Below are positions 27,616 to 38,722 of a stretch of DNA of 64,000 nucleotides, piece by piece. The notes under the pieces are model-generated. The model was not told the origin of the DNA and did not search any database. It was given only the letters and a program-made list of their open reading frames with translations. Made by a program: the position numbers and the translations under genes. Each line of letters starts with the position of its first letter. The stretch's first letter is position 1. The stretch covers positions 264,123 to 328,122 of the forward strand of contig BDGG01000011.1 of NCBI GenBank assembly GCA_001949185.1, in the 5' to 3' direction. Origin of the DNA: Ramazzottius varieornatus (lineage: Eukaryota > Tardigrada > Eutardigrada > Parachela > Ramazzottiidae).

Positions 27616-30600
27616 TTACGGGCCAGCTGGTGAGGTTGGGTCGCCGTCGGCTGTAGGTTTCTTGCTTTCTTTATAGCCTGCGCTAGATTCCTGAGCAGAC
27701 TTGTCCTTTCCGCTCTGTCCTTGATGCTCTTCTTTGGACTTATCATTCTTGGATCCTCCGCTTTGTTCGGCCGGCTTCTTGCTCGGGTGTTCGTCGCCGT
27801 CGCCTTTGTCCTTCGCTAGCTTGGACTTGCCTGAGCTGTAGCTCTCTTCCTTCGACTTGGATGGCTTCTTGTTTGGACCGTCGTCATCATCGTTATCGTT
27901 CTTCGGAGGACTCGCTTTCTTCGGAGGTTCGCGGTCACTGGAAGAGGGCTTATGGTTGCTTTCCTGATTGTAACTATCGTCTTTGGACTTGGTCGGATGT
28001 TCGTCGTGGTCCTTGCCTTTTGTGGGCGTGTGATCCTTGGACCCTCCCCCATGTTCCGCCGGTTTTTTGCTGGGGTAGTCATCTCCGCTATTCTCACCCT
28101 TCGGCGGCTTGGACTTGCCCGGGCTGCGGCTTTCTTCGTTAGACTTCGATGGCTTCTTGTGCTCATCGTTGTTGTTCTGGCTCTTTGGGTAGGTCGGCTG
28201 CTCCAGAGGTTCGTGGCCGCTCGAAGAAGGCTTGTGGTTGCTTCCTTCGTGGTGACTGGTGTCTTTAGACTTGGCCGCATGTTCGTCCTGGTCCTTGCCT
28301 TTGGCGGGTTTGGGGTCCTTGGATCCTCCACCATTTTCTGCAGGCTTCTTGTTCGGGTAGTCTTCGCCATCGTCCTCGTCCTTCGGCGGCTTCGACTTGC
28401 CCGAGCTGTGGCTCTTTTCCTTGGACTTGGATGGCTTCTTGTTTGGACCATCGTCATCATCGTTATCGTTCTTCGGATGACTCGCTTTCTTCGGTGGTTC
28501 GCGGTCACTGGAAGAAGGTTTGTAGTTGTTTTCCTGGTTGTGACTGGTATCTTTGGAGTTGGTGGTTGGATGTTCGTCGTGGTCCTTGCCTTTGGCGGGT
28601 TTGTAGTCCTTGGCTCCTCCACCCTGTTTTGCAGGCTTCTCGCTCAGGTGCTCGTCGCCATGGTCCTCGCCCTTCGGTGTTCTTGATTTGCCAAAGCTAT
28701 GGTTCTCACTCTTAGGCTTCGGTACCTTCTTGCTGGGATATTCCTCCTCGTCGTTGTCGTCCTGCTTCGGGTAGGTCTTCTTTGGAGATTCGTGGTTACT
28801 TGAGGAAGGTGTGTTGCCCTTCGAATGGCCTTTGCTGCCGCCTTCGTAGCCCGATTTTTCCGGTTTTGCTGATTTGTTTGGGAGGTCGTGGTTGGATGAG
28901 GACTTACTGCCGTGATCCTTCGCTGGCTGTTTGGAAGGACCAGAATGACCGTTGTCCTCCGTATTGCTGTATTCGTCCTGCTCGTTCTGATCGTGGCCTG
29001 GTGAAGTCGGGTGATCTTCATCACGATCAGGCTTGCTCGACTTGCCGTGGGCGTTGCTTTTGGAAGGGCCAGTCTTGGCTGGGGTATGACCTTTGCTGGA
29101 AGGATACCTGTTGGGGTCATCGCGATCGTCATCAGCCTTAGTTTCGAGATACGTCTTCTTTGGTGGGCTAGGTTTGGTTGCGGGATGGGAGGTGCCTGTC
29201 TTTGGGCCTTTACCGGTGGGAGACATCGATTTCTTGTCATTTCCACCTGCGACAGAAATCATTTGAAAATCTGTGCAAAAACAGACGGAGATAAGTTCTG
29301 ATCTGATATTCTACCTTTGGACGATGTCGCAGAATAAGTTTGACCGTAGTCTTTGTTGCCTTTTGGTTGTGTTTTCTTGGGCGGAGATTTCGCACCTAGG
29401 ACAAAACGATAACGTACAGATTTCGGTAATTTGAAAAACGCTATCGGTACAGTAACTTATTCGGTGTGGGCTTGTGGGAATTATCTTAAAATTATCCAGT
29501 AAACCTCTCCCAGCAAAGTTCTCTTGATCAATTCTCACCTGCAGCTTTGGAAGCCGGATACTTGGCGGGTGACCCATGTTTGGAAGGCATCGTCTCCTTT
29601 CCACCGCTTGAGGATGGCTTCCCTTTCGGTCCTGACTTCCCGCCTTCCGGCTTGACACCGTATCCCTTCTCCGGAGTTTCTTTCGGCTTGGTGCCACCTT
29701 TGGTGGCATACTGACCACCTTTCGGCTTCGGACCATGACTTTTGTCGGGTGTTTTCTTCGACGTACCCTTCGGTCCTGGGTACGCTCCAGGCTCACCTAG
29801 TCAAAATACTGTAGTCGAACAAACCATCATATGCCGATTACTGTTTTTGTTCTAGAATGATTACCTTTAGGTCGACTTGGTTTCGACGAAGGCATCTTCC
29901 CACCTTTCGGCTTAGTTTCACCCTTTGCTTTCGGACCTTTCCCGTAATCTTCTCCCTTATCGCCTTTCGGTTTAGCCTGGTAACCTTTGGGTTTCGAAGG
30001 AGTCTTGGGATGCTTAGTCACCGGAGGTTTCGGTTTGGGCTGAGGCTTGTATGGCTTTGCCGGTGGCTTCTCAGAAGGCTGCGGAGGTGTCTTTTGGTGT
30101 TGGTGATCTTCCCTGTCGTACGAGGGCTGAGTTTCACCGGTGTGTTCCGGCGTAGCGTACTCATCCGTCTCATCTACCGAAATACAAAAAAGATATCATG
30201 ATCAAGGTATTGTACTGGGGCGTCACGAGTAAGGGGACATTACCTTGTTTATTCTGTCCATCCTCGGACTTTCCGTGCGATTCTGCTTCTCCGTCTCCGT
30301 CATCTTCGCCCTTCGAACCATCATGCTCGTCCTCGTTTCCACTTTGGGCATTCTCATGGTCCTCTCCGTTGCCGTTTCCTTGTTCGTCTTGACGGGTAGA
30401 GTCGACGCCGTTGCCTTCCTCCTGCTCATCGCTTTCCTCGTGCGAAGAACCTTCATCTGCATCCTCTTCCTCGTTGTTCTCGTCACCGAGATCACCATTC
30501 TCCTTCTCGCCGTCGTCTTCGTTCTCTTCATGTTGTTGGTCATCCTCGTCTTCTGAAGTAACTTCCTCTTTCGTCGCAGGTGCGGCCTCACTTTTGGTCA

Positions 30601-32804
30601 ATTCCTCATTGTCATCGTGCGGCGGATAATAGAGGGGTGGTGAACGGTCTTTGGGCGGAGGCGGAATCAGTCCACCCTTCGACGGTGGATGGGACGCCTT
30701 AGGCTTGTTGGGGGCGGGAGCCGGCTTGGCAGTTTGCTTTGGAGCCGGTGCATATGGATTGTGCTTGGGTGGATGCTCCGGTTGGTGCGGCGGGGAGCTG
30801 TGGCCTGCGTGTGGTGGAGGCTGTGGATCCTGTGGGTGAGAAGGCGTATAGGGATGTGGCTGAGGGGGCGACCTGTGTGGTTGTGGTTGCTGGTAGGTGG
30901 GTTCATGCGGTGGCGGGTGTTGTAGCACTTGGTGGGGTACGTAGGGAAGGTGGTCGGGTTGAGGTTCGGCATAGTTGGGTAGACCGTCGTACTGCTCGGA
31001 TGGTGGCTGCTTCTTGGAAGGCAAATGTGACGGTGGTTGTGGTGGCAGTTGAGGCGCTGAAAAGTAATTGGGCGACTCGATGTATCCCGTAGGTGGGTGA
31101 TGTGGCTGATGCTCAGCTGGCGGTAACGGATGTGGACGTGGTTGAGGGTAATGTTCAGCGGGAAGTGGCGGTTGGTATTGGTCCACGGGTCGTTGCGGCG
31201 GTTGAAGTGAAGGTGGTAGACTCTTTTGAAGGCGCTCTAGGTACGTTTCAGCAGGCGGCGTATTTTCAACCGGAAAATACGAGGGCCTGAGGAATGAAAC
31301 AAGCCATTAGTTTATGCCAGACGAACAAGCGGATGGTTTTAACGTACTCTTCTCGTCGTGGGTTGTTTAGCTGCATCGGCTCCCTCCGTTTCGGTTCCTG
31401 CTCTGATCTTTCTCGACTGTCGTCGTCCCGGTCATCGGAGTACTGTGGACGTGATGGTGGAGGTCGCAGCGAACCGTAAGGTCTCTCTTCTTGTCCATCT
31501 TCATCATCTTGCTCGAGTGGCAGCGGAGGCTTCTTCTTCGACGGTCGAGGTTTGTCGTCGGACTCTGCAAGGATGGAGTGACAGACGGTCTTGACGACTT
31601 CAGCCAAATCCTTCTTGGGCGAGGTCCTCGGCTGGTCAGATTTGGCCAGTTCGCGCACGGTGCGTTCCAGCGTTTCTTTAATCTGCTCCATGGACAACTG
31701 TCGTTTCTTGGAGGAACTGGAAGGGTACTTGTCGGCCAGGCAGCTGAGGTCGGTGCAACCGGATGCTGGTGTACTGAGCATTAGCTGGACGATAGCCGAG
31801 ACGCAGTGTTCCAGACGTAAGGTTGACTTCGTCGTGCATTTCTCGTCCCCATCACGGTCCGCATCCCGATGACGTTGGTTCTTTGGTCCATCGCTCAACA
31901 GCCACTGCAGAACCAACATACGTCGGCATGAGTAAGCTTTATATTGGCAGGAGAGCCCGACAAACACCCCAACGTAACTGTCACGCACCTGCATACTGGG
32001 CACAGCACGTGAGCTGTGCATCCCGTTGTTTGCAGGTGCGCGACTTAAGACATTTACATGCTTTTGATATTGCAATCAACACAAAACAGTCGTACCTTCA
32101 TGTCACTTTTCGTCGAGTATCCAGTTTCTTCTTTCTTGCGTGTCATCCGTGGACCACCGTGGTTATTTCCGGAAGAGCCGTAGTCATCTTTCCGGTTCCG
32201 GTCGCGTCCTCGGTCGGGTTCACTAGGGTGATCGCGTTTTCGATCACTCGGACGATCGCGGTCCCGTTCGGTTTTCTCGGGCCTTTGACGGCGATGTCCT
32301 CCAGATGTGTTTCTTGGCGGACCGTAGTCTTCGTCTCGTCCTCGATCGCCTCGGCCTGGTTCTCGATATCCTGTCATGCGCGAGCCCTGCGATGGTTGTC
32401 CACCGTGGGATCCACCTGTTCGATTACCGCCATATGACGGACGATCCCTCAAAGGCTCATCTGACAGGACGTACCTGTCATCGTTTCCTACCAAGCAGAA
32501 ACATCAAAGTCGAAATTGGTACATGCACCATGTTAATGGATCGGCTTCTAATTTCAACCGTCCTTAGAGGTTTTTTGTGGAAGAAGTTATGAAAGTACTC
32601 ACTCGACGACGTCCGTCTGCTAGTCAGAGATCTGTTGTAGGGACCTGACGATTCGCCGTACGCATCGTCGTACCCAGCTTGCCGCCTAAGTCGCCTCAAC
32701 TCGCGAGTATCTCCTCTTGAAACTCCATCTTGCAAAGCAGTCACCAATACGGAAATGAAAGACGCGGAGAGTACCAACAACGACACGGTTCCCAAATTCC
32801 TCAT
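27616..32804 (-). CDS. Secreted, highly charged, repetitive disordered protein (~1490 aa)
   Basis: Exons 32804-32603, 32487-32096, 31904-31348, 31286-30244, 30173-29865, 29796-29539, 29395-29315 and 29246-27616 join in phase to about 1490 residues. A signal peptide (LLVLSASFISVLVTAL) is followed by an Arg/Asp/Gly-rich block (68-198), a region with all the clustered cysteines and amphipathic helices (about 215-310, e.g. HCVSAIVQLML), a Pro/His-rich then strongly acidic block (384-731), Lys/Gly/Pro blocks, and a 540-residue Lys/Ser/Asp/Pro-rich tail built of four or so repeats of about 95 residues. Exons 4-8 begin or end in the same phase, suggesting exon duplication. No known family recognised. 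Composition suits an extracellular matrix, cuticle, slime or mineral-associated protein, or a desiccation-related secreted disordered protein; that is inference. A TATA box lies upstream. Confidence 0.85.
27640..28790 (-). repeat. Tandem coding repeats, unit about 285 bp
   Basis: About four imperfect units in the last exon of the disordered-protein gene. Each contains variants of KPSSSDREPPKKAS, a run of Asn/Asp, KKPSKSKEES, SSGKSK, PSKKPAE, GGSKD and GKDHDEHPTKSKD. Two units 570 bp apart are nearly identical at the DNA level. Confidence 0.8.
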
Positions 32805-33328
32805 GTTGTTTGAGACAACATGGAGGCAAATCGAAGAAAGTCAAAATCACATAATGACATTAGTCCCACCAAAGCTTCCAGTTGTAGCTTGGTAAGGTGT
32901 TCCAAACTTTATGTTGATCGAATGGTAAACTCCGTGCGAGGTTTCTGTTGCATAATTATCCAAAAGAGTATCCCTGTTGAGTAACCCAAATGCGAACAGC
33001 GAACGTCCTTTTTTTATATATGGTGGGGAGAGACCCTTGCCAGTTTTTCAGACTATCACACCGTGCATCGAGCAGAACAGCGATAACACCACGCGAGAAA
33101 CCGTGAACCAAGGACAATCCGCCAAAGCATTATTTCATGCGGTATAGAGGGAGAAAACAACATCCTTGACCGAAGTCTCTGAACGAAATTTGATTCGTGC
33201 AAGCAAAACTAAACAACACTAAAATACTTATTTCTAAACTTTACCAGATTCTCTCCATCGCGCTGTTATCACACAAGAGAGTGAAAATACTCAGACGTTA
33301 CCGATCGGACTTCGCACTGTAGTACTGT
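32805..33328. other. Promoter region of the disordered-protein gene
   Basis: Non-coding stretch between two minus-strand genes; includes a TATA box at 33011-33023 and the peroxiredoxin 3' end. Confidence 0.5.
33011..33023 (-). promoter_or_regulatory. TATA box for the disordered-protein gene
   Basis: ATATATAAAAA on the minus strand, about 210 bp before the ATG at 32804. Confidence 0.55.
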
Positions 33329-34490
33329 TCAGGCGGCTGCTCGATTGTCCAGCTCCTCCAACATATTGTCGGACAACGAGCAGGAGACGCCCACTCCGTC
33401 GGGTTCGACAAACATTTTTGCCACTTTGCCGTTTTCAATCAGCATTGAAAATCTAGAAACAAGCAAATGCCAGCAGTGAAAAAACAGCCGTTGATTCTGG
33501 GGATACGTGTAGAATATTCGAATTCGTCTAAGAGCTTGACAAACAAACTAGACAAGATTGTCTTCCAAGTGGCGCACGTTTCCAGTAGTGTCAGCCGTAA
33601 ATATGCGTTACTTGATAAAACAGCCTTGCGGCGCTGGTTTGTCGAGCTTCGCCCTTTCTCTATGAAATTACTAAATCGACGAGCACGCTTGTGCCATGCA
33701 CGGCCTTGTCAATTACTATCATAGAATAAAGGCAGATTGTCCGGAGATGAACCAACTTCACTGTGCTGCAGGGTATCTCTGATTCCCAACCCCATGAAAC
33801 GGTGCTTACCTCTTGGAACGAATCCCACCAAGCGGTGCCAAATCTTTCTCCATCTTTAATGCTTTCGTGACTTTGGCTTGGGGGTCCGCCAACATATGGA
33901 CCTTTCCCTCCGTTTGCCGTTCATTTGCCCAGGCTGTCATCCTAAACACACATCAACGCATGACATCAGTATGTATGTCTTGCATTAAACTAGGGAAAAT
34001 ATGACGTCATAGGCCATCGAGGCGAACCTACACAAATTGATCATTCACGGCTATACACGCGATAACTTCGATGCCTTTTTTTTGCAGCTCATCAAAGTTG
34101 TCCACATAACTCGGGAGATGCTTCTGTAACAGCAAAGAGATCGTTCTTTGGACTGTTCGGGCCCAAGACCAGCTTGCAGGGTAAATCTTACCCCATCGCA
34201 GCCAGGCGTGAAGGCGCCAGGCACACCAATAAGAATTCCTCGCTTCTTCCCGAAAAGATCGGCCAGCTTGATTTTAGTGCTCTGACCTTCAATTAGCTCT
34301 TCATTCGGCAGCTTGTCGCCTTCCTGCAAACCAACATCCAGTCATTCACATTACTACGATGTATGCCACTTTGAGAACAGCTGCTTACCTTGATGGCTAA
34401 TGACGCCGTCACATGAAGCGCTCGAGTGCCCGCTGGCCCTCGCGCGCAGGTCCTGACCACGGAATTCGAAAGGATTCTTGCAGCGAACAT
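33329..34490 (-). CDS. PRDX5: Peroxiredoxin-5, mitochondrial
   Basis: Atypical 2-Cys thioredoxin peroxidase that reduces hydrogen peroxide, alkyl peroxides and peroxynitrite. Exons 34490-34389, 34323-34192, 34123-34032, 33941-33810 and 33452-33329 join in phase to 193 residues. The N-terminus ([18 protein letters not shown]) is Arg-rich without acids, as expected for a mitochondrial import signal. The peroxidatic Cys is in [13 protein letters not shown]; the resolving Cys is in [13 protein letters not shown] and EPDG are further family marks. The start at 34490 is preferred over an in-frame ATG 78 nt upstream because it begins the presequence. The last intron carries a copy of the dispersed palindrome. 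The enzyme is complete. Confidence 0.95.
33554..33621. repeat. Dispersed palindrome, copy 4 (peroxiredoxin intron)
   Basis: Left arm AGATTGTCTTCCAAGTGGCG is near-consensus; the right arm (ATGCGTTACTTGATAAAAC) has diverged. Confidence 0.65.
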
Positions 34491-35103
34491 AATGAATCGT
34501 GTACCTCTTTCAGTATCTGGTGATCGAAAAGGGTATGCTCCTCGAATCTGGATCGGACAACAATACAATTATCTTCGCAGGGAACCAAACACAGTACGGT
34601 TTCCCTCAACTGACTTCAATGACGTCACAAATGGTCAGCACCGCAGGGCTTGCTGTTTACTGGCTATCCTCCAAGGTTGGCACGATCTGCAATGATTCCT
34701 TAGCTGCACGTGCTGCGGCAAGCCAGTCCACCTGGAATCTCACATTTCGTTCTCATACCGCGTACAATTAACCCTTCACAGATTCATCAGCCATCTTACT
34801 CTTCGACTTTGCTTATGCGCCAAATTCCGGGGGTACTTATGGGATGGTCTACTCAGTTCGGGAGCCGTGACGGGCAGTAGAAGGGTCTCAGTGAAGGAGA
34901 AAGCCTTGGAAGGATCGGCGAAAGCGAATGCTTTATCTTTTGGTGTCTGGTAAGCCTTGATTGTTTGATTAATCCAAAATATTGTTTGTTAACTGGGAAA
35001 TTCTTCGTAGTGTTTCTTCTCATGTTCGGCCTCGAAAGTATAATCTGGCTTTCCTGTACTGTATTGTGTTTTACAGGCATAGGTAGTGCGGTGGATATTT
35101 AAG
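34491..35103. other. Shared upstream region of PRDX5 and MTF-1
   Basis: Head-to-head spacer of about 610 bp between two stress-response genes transcribed divergently; no clear TATA. A bidirectional promoter is possible. Confidence 0.45.
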
Positions 35104-37957
35104 ATGAGTGAGCAGAATAGTTTGAAGATGGAAGAGGAGGAGCCCGAGGATATGGCTGGACGTTGTATCATCTGGACCGAAGAGATTAGCAACTTGGAAA
35201 CACCATTTTTCACGCTCGATGTGCCCGTTGATGCCTACCTACACGACGCCTTAATGGCAGAAGATCATGGTGTAGTGCTGTCGAAGGACGACGAGCGAGC
35301 GCTAGACCAAAGTGCAGACGGCGAAACCGAGAATGAATTGTAAGATGTCCTGGACGAGGAATCTCCCCCCTATCTAATGTTATATTCCTCACCTGACCAT
35401 ATATGTTTCGTCTGCCAGAGCTTCTCAAGACGCTAACGATTATTCGGACGCACCGTTGATGCCGGACGGTCGACGCGCGACGTACACGGTGATTCCTGGC
35501 GACGACTTGCATCCCAAGCGTTATCGCTGTGATTTCAAAGGCTGTGATCGGACTTACAGCACGCAAGGAAACCTCAAAACCCATCAGAAGACTCACCGAG
35601 GTACGGGCGACGTGTTTCTTCTCGTTTCATGACCTTTTGGTAGTCGGATCGTCCCGGAGAATTTAGAGAAAACTTTCTTTTACGGAATAAAAGCAATAAT
35701 AACGCACATCCCTGATTTCTGAATATCTTAGGAGGTAGTTGTGAGGTTTGACGTCATAGTTCGACGTTATGTTAGATGCGCATCCATGACGTCATGCGAC
35801 GGTTCTCAGTTCGGCTCGAAAACAACCGTTGTTTTGACTGTCTTCGGTGCATGCAGTCACATAAATTCCGTTTCGTTTTCTTCCAGGTGAATACACGTTC
35901 TTCTGCCGAGCCGAAGGTTGCACCAAGCAGTTCTTAACGTCTTACAGTCTGAAGATCCACACAAGAGTCCATACGAAAGAGAAGCCATACGATTGTGGAA
36001 TCGGTGGCTGTGTGAAAGCCTACAACACTCTCTACAGGTAATACCTTCCTCACCCGTTTCGTCCTCGTCATCTCCTGAAACACGATGTACAAAAAAGATA
36101 TGTTTGTAGGCTTAGGGCTCATCAACGTATCCATAGTGGAGATACATTCAAGTGTGAAATGTGTGACAAATCTTTCACGACATTGAGTGACTTGAGGAAA
36201 CATGCGCGAACCCACACGGGCGAAAAACCTTTCCTGTAAGTCAAACTCTTCCTGGATTCTCGTTCCCCATGTTTTATGCCTTTCTCTTTTACATAGATGC
36301 GGACGAGAAGGCTGCGGGAAACGTTTTTCAGCCAGCCATCATCTGAAGACGCATGTTAGAACGCACACTGGTAAATGTGGAAATCTCTTAACAGACAGCC
36401 AGTCAAATTTTTGCCCTGTATTTTACTTTTGTTTTTTTTGTGCAGGAGAAAAGCCGTATATATGTGGGGAAAAGGACTGCACGAAGTGCTTCAGCACGCA
36501 ATATAGTCTCAAAAACCATATCAAACGTCATCGACGAGCAGCGTTGAAAGGCCTTCCGCAGGTAGAAATTCCCGTCTCTGATTCTTGAACATCCAGAATT
36601 CTCAATTATGCCGCTTGTCTTACAGCCCCCTCCCGCCTTTGTGACAGTCGTGGAAGAAGTCACAGAACCTGTCTTAAGCTTTAGTCAACCGGACGAAGAA
36701 ATGCCTCTGCTGGATACGACGGACCTGGGTAAATTCAACGAAGTTCCAACTGGTATGGTCATCGTATTCTGTATTGATATTCAGTCTTCCAGCTGACGTA
36801 ATAGATTTCGAAGATGAAATTTAGATTAGTTTCATTGTTCGGGACCCAGAAAAAGAACATTGACAAGATTGTCTCACCAAGAGGCGCACGCTGCCAGCCA
36901 ATGACGCTTAAGGCGTGCTCCACCTGGGAAAGCTGGACCAGATCGCTTACCAAGTGGCGCACGCTCCCAGCAAATGATACCGGCAACGTGCGCCGCTTGG
37001 GAAAACGATCTTGCACGTTGCGTTTGCCGGCCCCTCAGTTTTATTCGGTTCCACTCACGAACGAAGTTGCTTATAGTTGCAGTCCCTGCCGAAGCTTTCA
37101 TGCCACTGGAACCCCCTACAGCGAGCGTTGTTATTGCAACCTTGCCAGCGCCCATCGACATGAGCGTAAAGCCAGCCACAGTCAAGAAGAAACCTATCGT
37201 CTCCAGCCCACCAGCCAAAACTCGCCAGAAAGTCCCCTCTCAGACCTTTACTCAACCTTCCGAAGCACATGCACAAGTAAAAGTCACACAAACACCTGTA
37301 CCGGCACCACCCGCACCCATGATACCACCTCAGCCACCACAGCAACCACTTCTCCTTCCGTCCTTCGGGTCGTTAGTAGTCAAACAGGAAGACGGCATGT
37401 CGCAGGTCTTCCTTATACCCCAGTCATCCCTCAATCTGAACAGCACATCTCCTCAGGTTATACTCAGTCAAAGTCAGACAACCGCATACACTGCCACACA
37501 AACACCCATTCAGCCAAAGCCGATCAAAGCACGGCCTAACAAACCTGTAGCAAAACGGCCCGAGTCAGTTAATGTAAAAGCTGACCAGCCCGTGGCAAAA
37601 AGGCTCGAAAGTGCAGCCAAGAAAGTCAGTCAACCTGTCGTTAAGAAACCAACGGGTAAACCCGTCGCCAGATCGACCGCTGGTGGAAAACCCGGTGGGA
37701 AAGGCGCAGCAAAAAAGAGTCCAGTCAAGAGTTCAGTTTCCTGGGCATCGTCCAACACGATGACACCGTCTAACCTAGGGTTGTCGCTGAGTAACTTTGG
37801 TTTTGATGGGAGTGTAACCCAGATGGCGGACCAGTTGTTTGAGCCCACACCTTTCGGTGCCCATCTGTTTGATTTCAGTGATCTAACTTCGGGTACTTCG
37901 GGGCTACATTGTAGTGATTCAAACGCGAGCTTTATGGTAGCTTTGTCTTCTTCGTGA
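35104..37957 (+). CDS. MTF1: Metal-responsive transcription factor 1
   Basis: Zinc-sensing nuclear activator of metallothionein and metal-transport genes. Exons 35104-35339, 35419-35600, 35887-36037, 36110-36235, 36297-36370, 36446-36561, 36626-36752 and 37083-37957 join in phase to 628 residues. Six C2H2 fingers occupy residues about 116-285 in the family's order, with diagnostic helices [66 protein letters not shown] and [10 protein letters not shown]; the lead-in [10 protein letters not shown] also matches. Finger 4 has C-x2-C where the family usually has C-x4-C. The C-terminal half is Pro/Thr/Gln-rich with KPVAKR-type basic repeats. The cysteine cluster near the C-terminus of vertebrate and fly MTF-1 is absent; only one Cys remains there. 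Two palindrome copies sit in intron 7. Confidence 0.95.
36865..36936. repeat. Dispersed palindrome, copy 5 (MTF-1 intron)
   Basis: Arms AGATTGTCTCACCAAGAGGC and GGCGTGCTCCACCTGGGAAA; diverged but clear. Directly abuts copy 6. Confidence 0.65.
36938..37011. repeat. Dispersed palindrome, copy 6 (MTF-1 intron)
   Basis: Arms CAGATCGCTTACCAAGTGGC and GTGCGCCGCTTGGGAAAACG. One of the best-preserved copies. Confidence 0.8.
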
Positions 37958-38107
37958 TCAAAATCCCCACTTCTGTTTTTTTCTACGCTGGAATTCTTTT
38001 CATTGGTTCGTTTTGATAAGTCTGAAGGTGGTTTGCATGTACAGCTACTCCAACTCATTCGTTTATTTATTAAAATTAATACCTTAGTAGGCCGCTACGA
38101 GTAGTTT

Positions 38108-38395
38108 TCACTCATCTAGTTGGGGACACTTCGGCAAGTCGGTTTTAAGCTTTTTTTCCATGGCTTCTTCATGCAAGCGAATAAGTGAGGTAAAATCTTT
38201 GCAAGGTGAAAGAAGCGAAGCTGCCATCATTGGCTCATCAATCTTCATCACAGTTCATGGCGATAGCCGCACCGATAACCACATGTTTTTCATGCCGAAC
38301 TTATCAGTAATTTCATCTTGACGAGCGTCGTAAAATAAGTCGAAGCCGCTCATAAGTACGGCTACAACACTTGGCTGAGCTTCAGCTCCAGACAT
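38108..38395 (-). CDS. Possible small gene with an in-frame TGA
   Basis: From ATG at 38395 the frame runs 46 codons (opening SGAEAQPSVVAVLM, then FDLFYDARQDEITDKF) to TGA at 38255-38257. The same frame then continues 48 codons (MKIDEPMMAASLLSP, EEAMEKKLKTDLPKC) to a stop at 38108. A phase-0 intron of only about 30 nt (GTGCGG to GATGAAG) would remove the TGA but is shorter than any other intron here. Both halves look protein-like. No family recognised. It lies 3' to MTF-1 on the opposite strand. Confidence 0.35.
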
Positions 38396-38640
38396 CTTCA
38401 CCCCATAAGTTTCCTCCTCACGAAGGAGGCAAATCTCCCGGTGGCGACCCCTATGGTGCTAAATTCTCCTCTGCATATTTATTCGGAGTGTACCCGAGTG
38501 AGGCGATATTGTCTATTGCGAATATTGGTTTATTCTCCCGGCAAAGTTTGTGCGACATGGGCAAAGCATCGGTTTGATGATCGAGAAAATATTTAGAAAT
38601 GGCGGCCACTGCAGCCTTAAGAACACATTGCTAACAAAGC

Positions 38641-38722
38641 GTGATATTATGCCTACTGAATGGCGCCAGTGTGCGAAGCGCGAAAAGAAGATGCAGCTGA
38701 ACAAGTGCGCCACTTGACATCA
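38641..38722. repeat. Dispersed palindrome, partial copy (intergenic)
   Basis: Right arm AAGTGCGCCACTTG is intact and GTGAT/ATCAC ends pair, but the left arm is decayed and the spacer is longer. The only copy outside an intron. Confidence 0.4.

Noticed and set aside
27952-28715. Long plus-strand ORFs rich in Val, Leu and Arg opposite the disordered-protein exon
   Set aside because: They are antisense shadows of a low-complexity coding repeat on the minus strand; no ATG context, splice sites or homology of their own.
30245-31092. Plus-strand hydrophobic ORFs resembling membrane proteins
   Set aside because: Antisense reading of the acidic and Pro/His-rich exon 4; composition is explained by complementing GAN and CCN codons.
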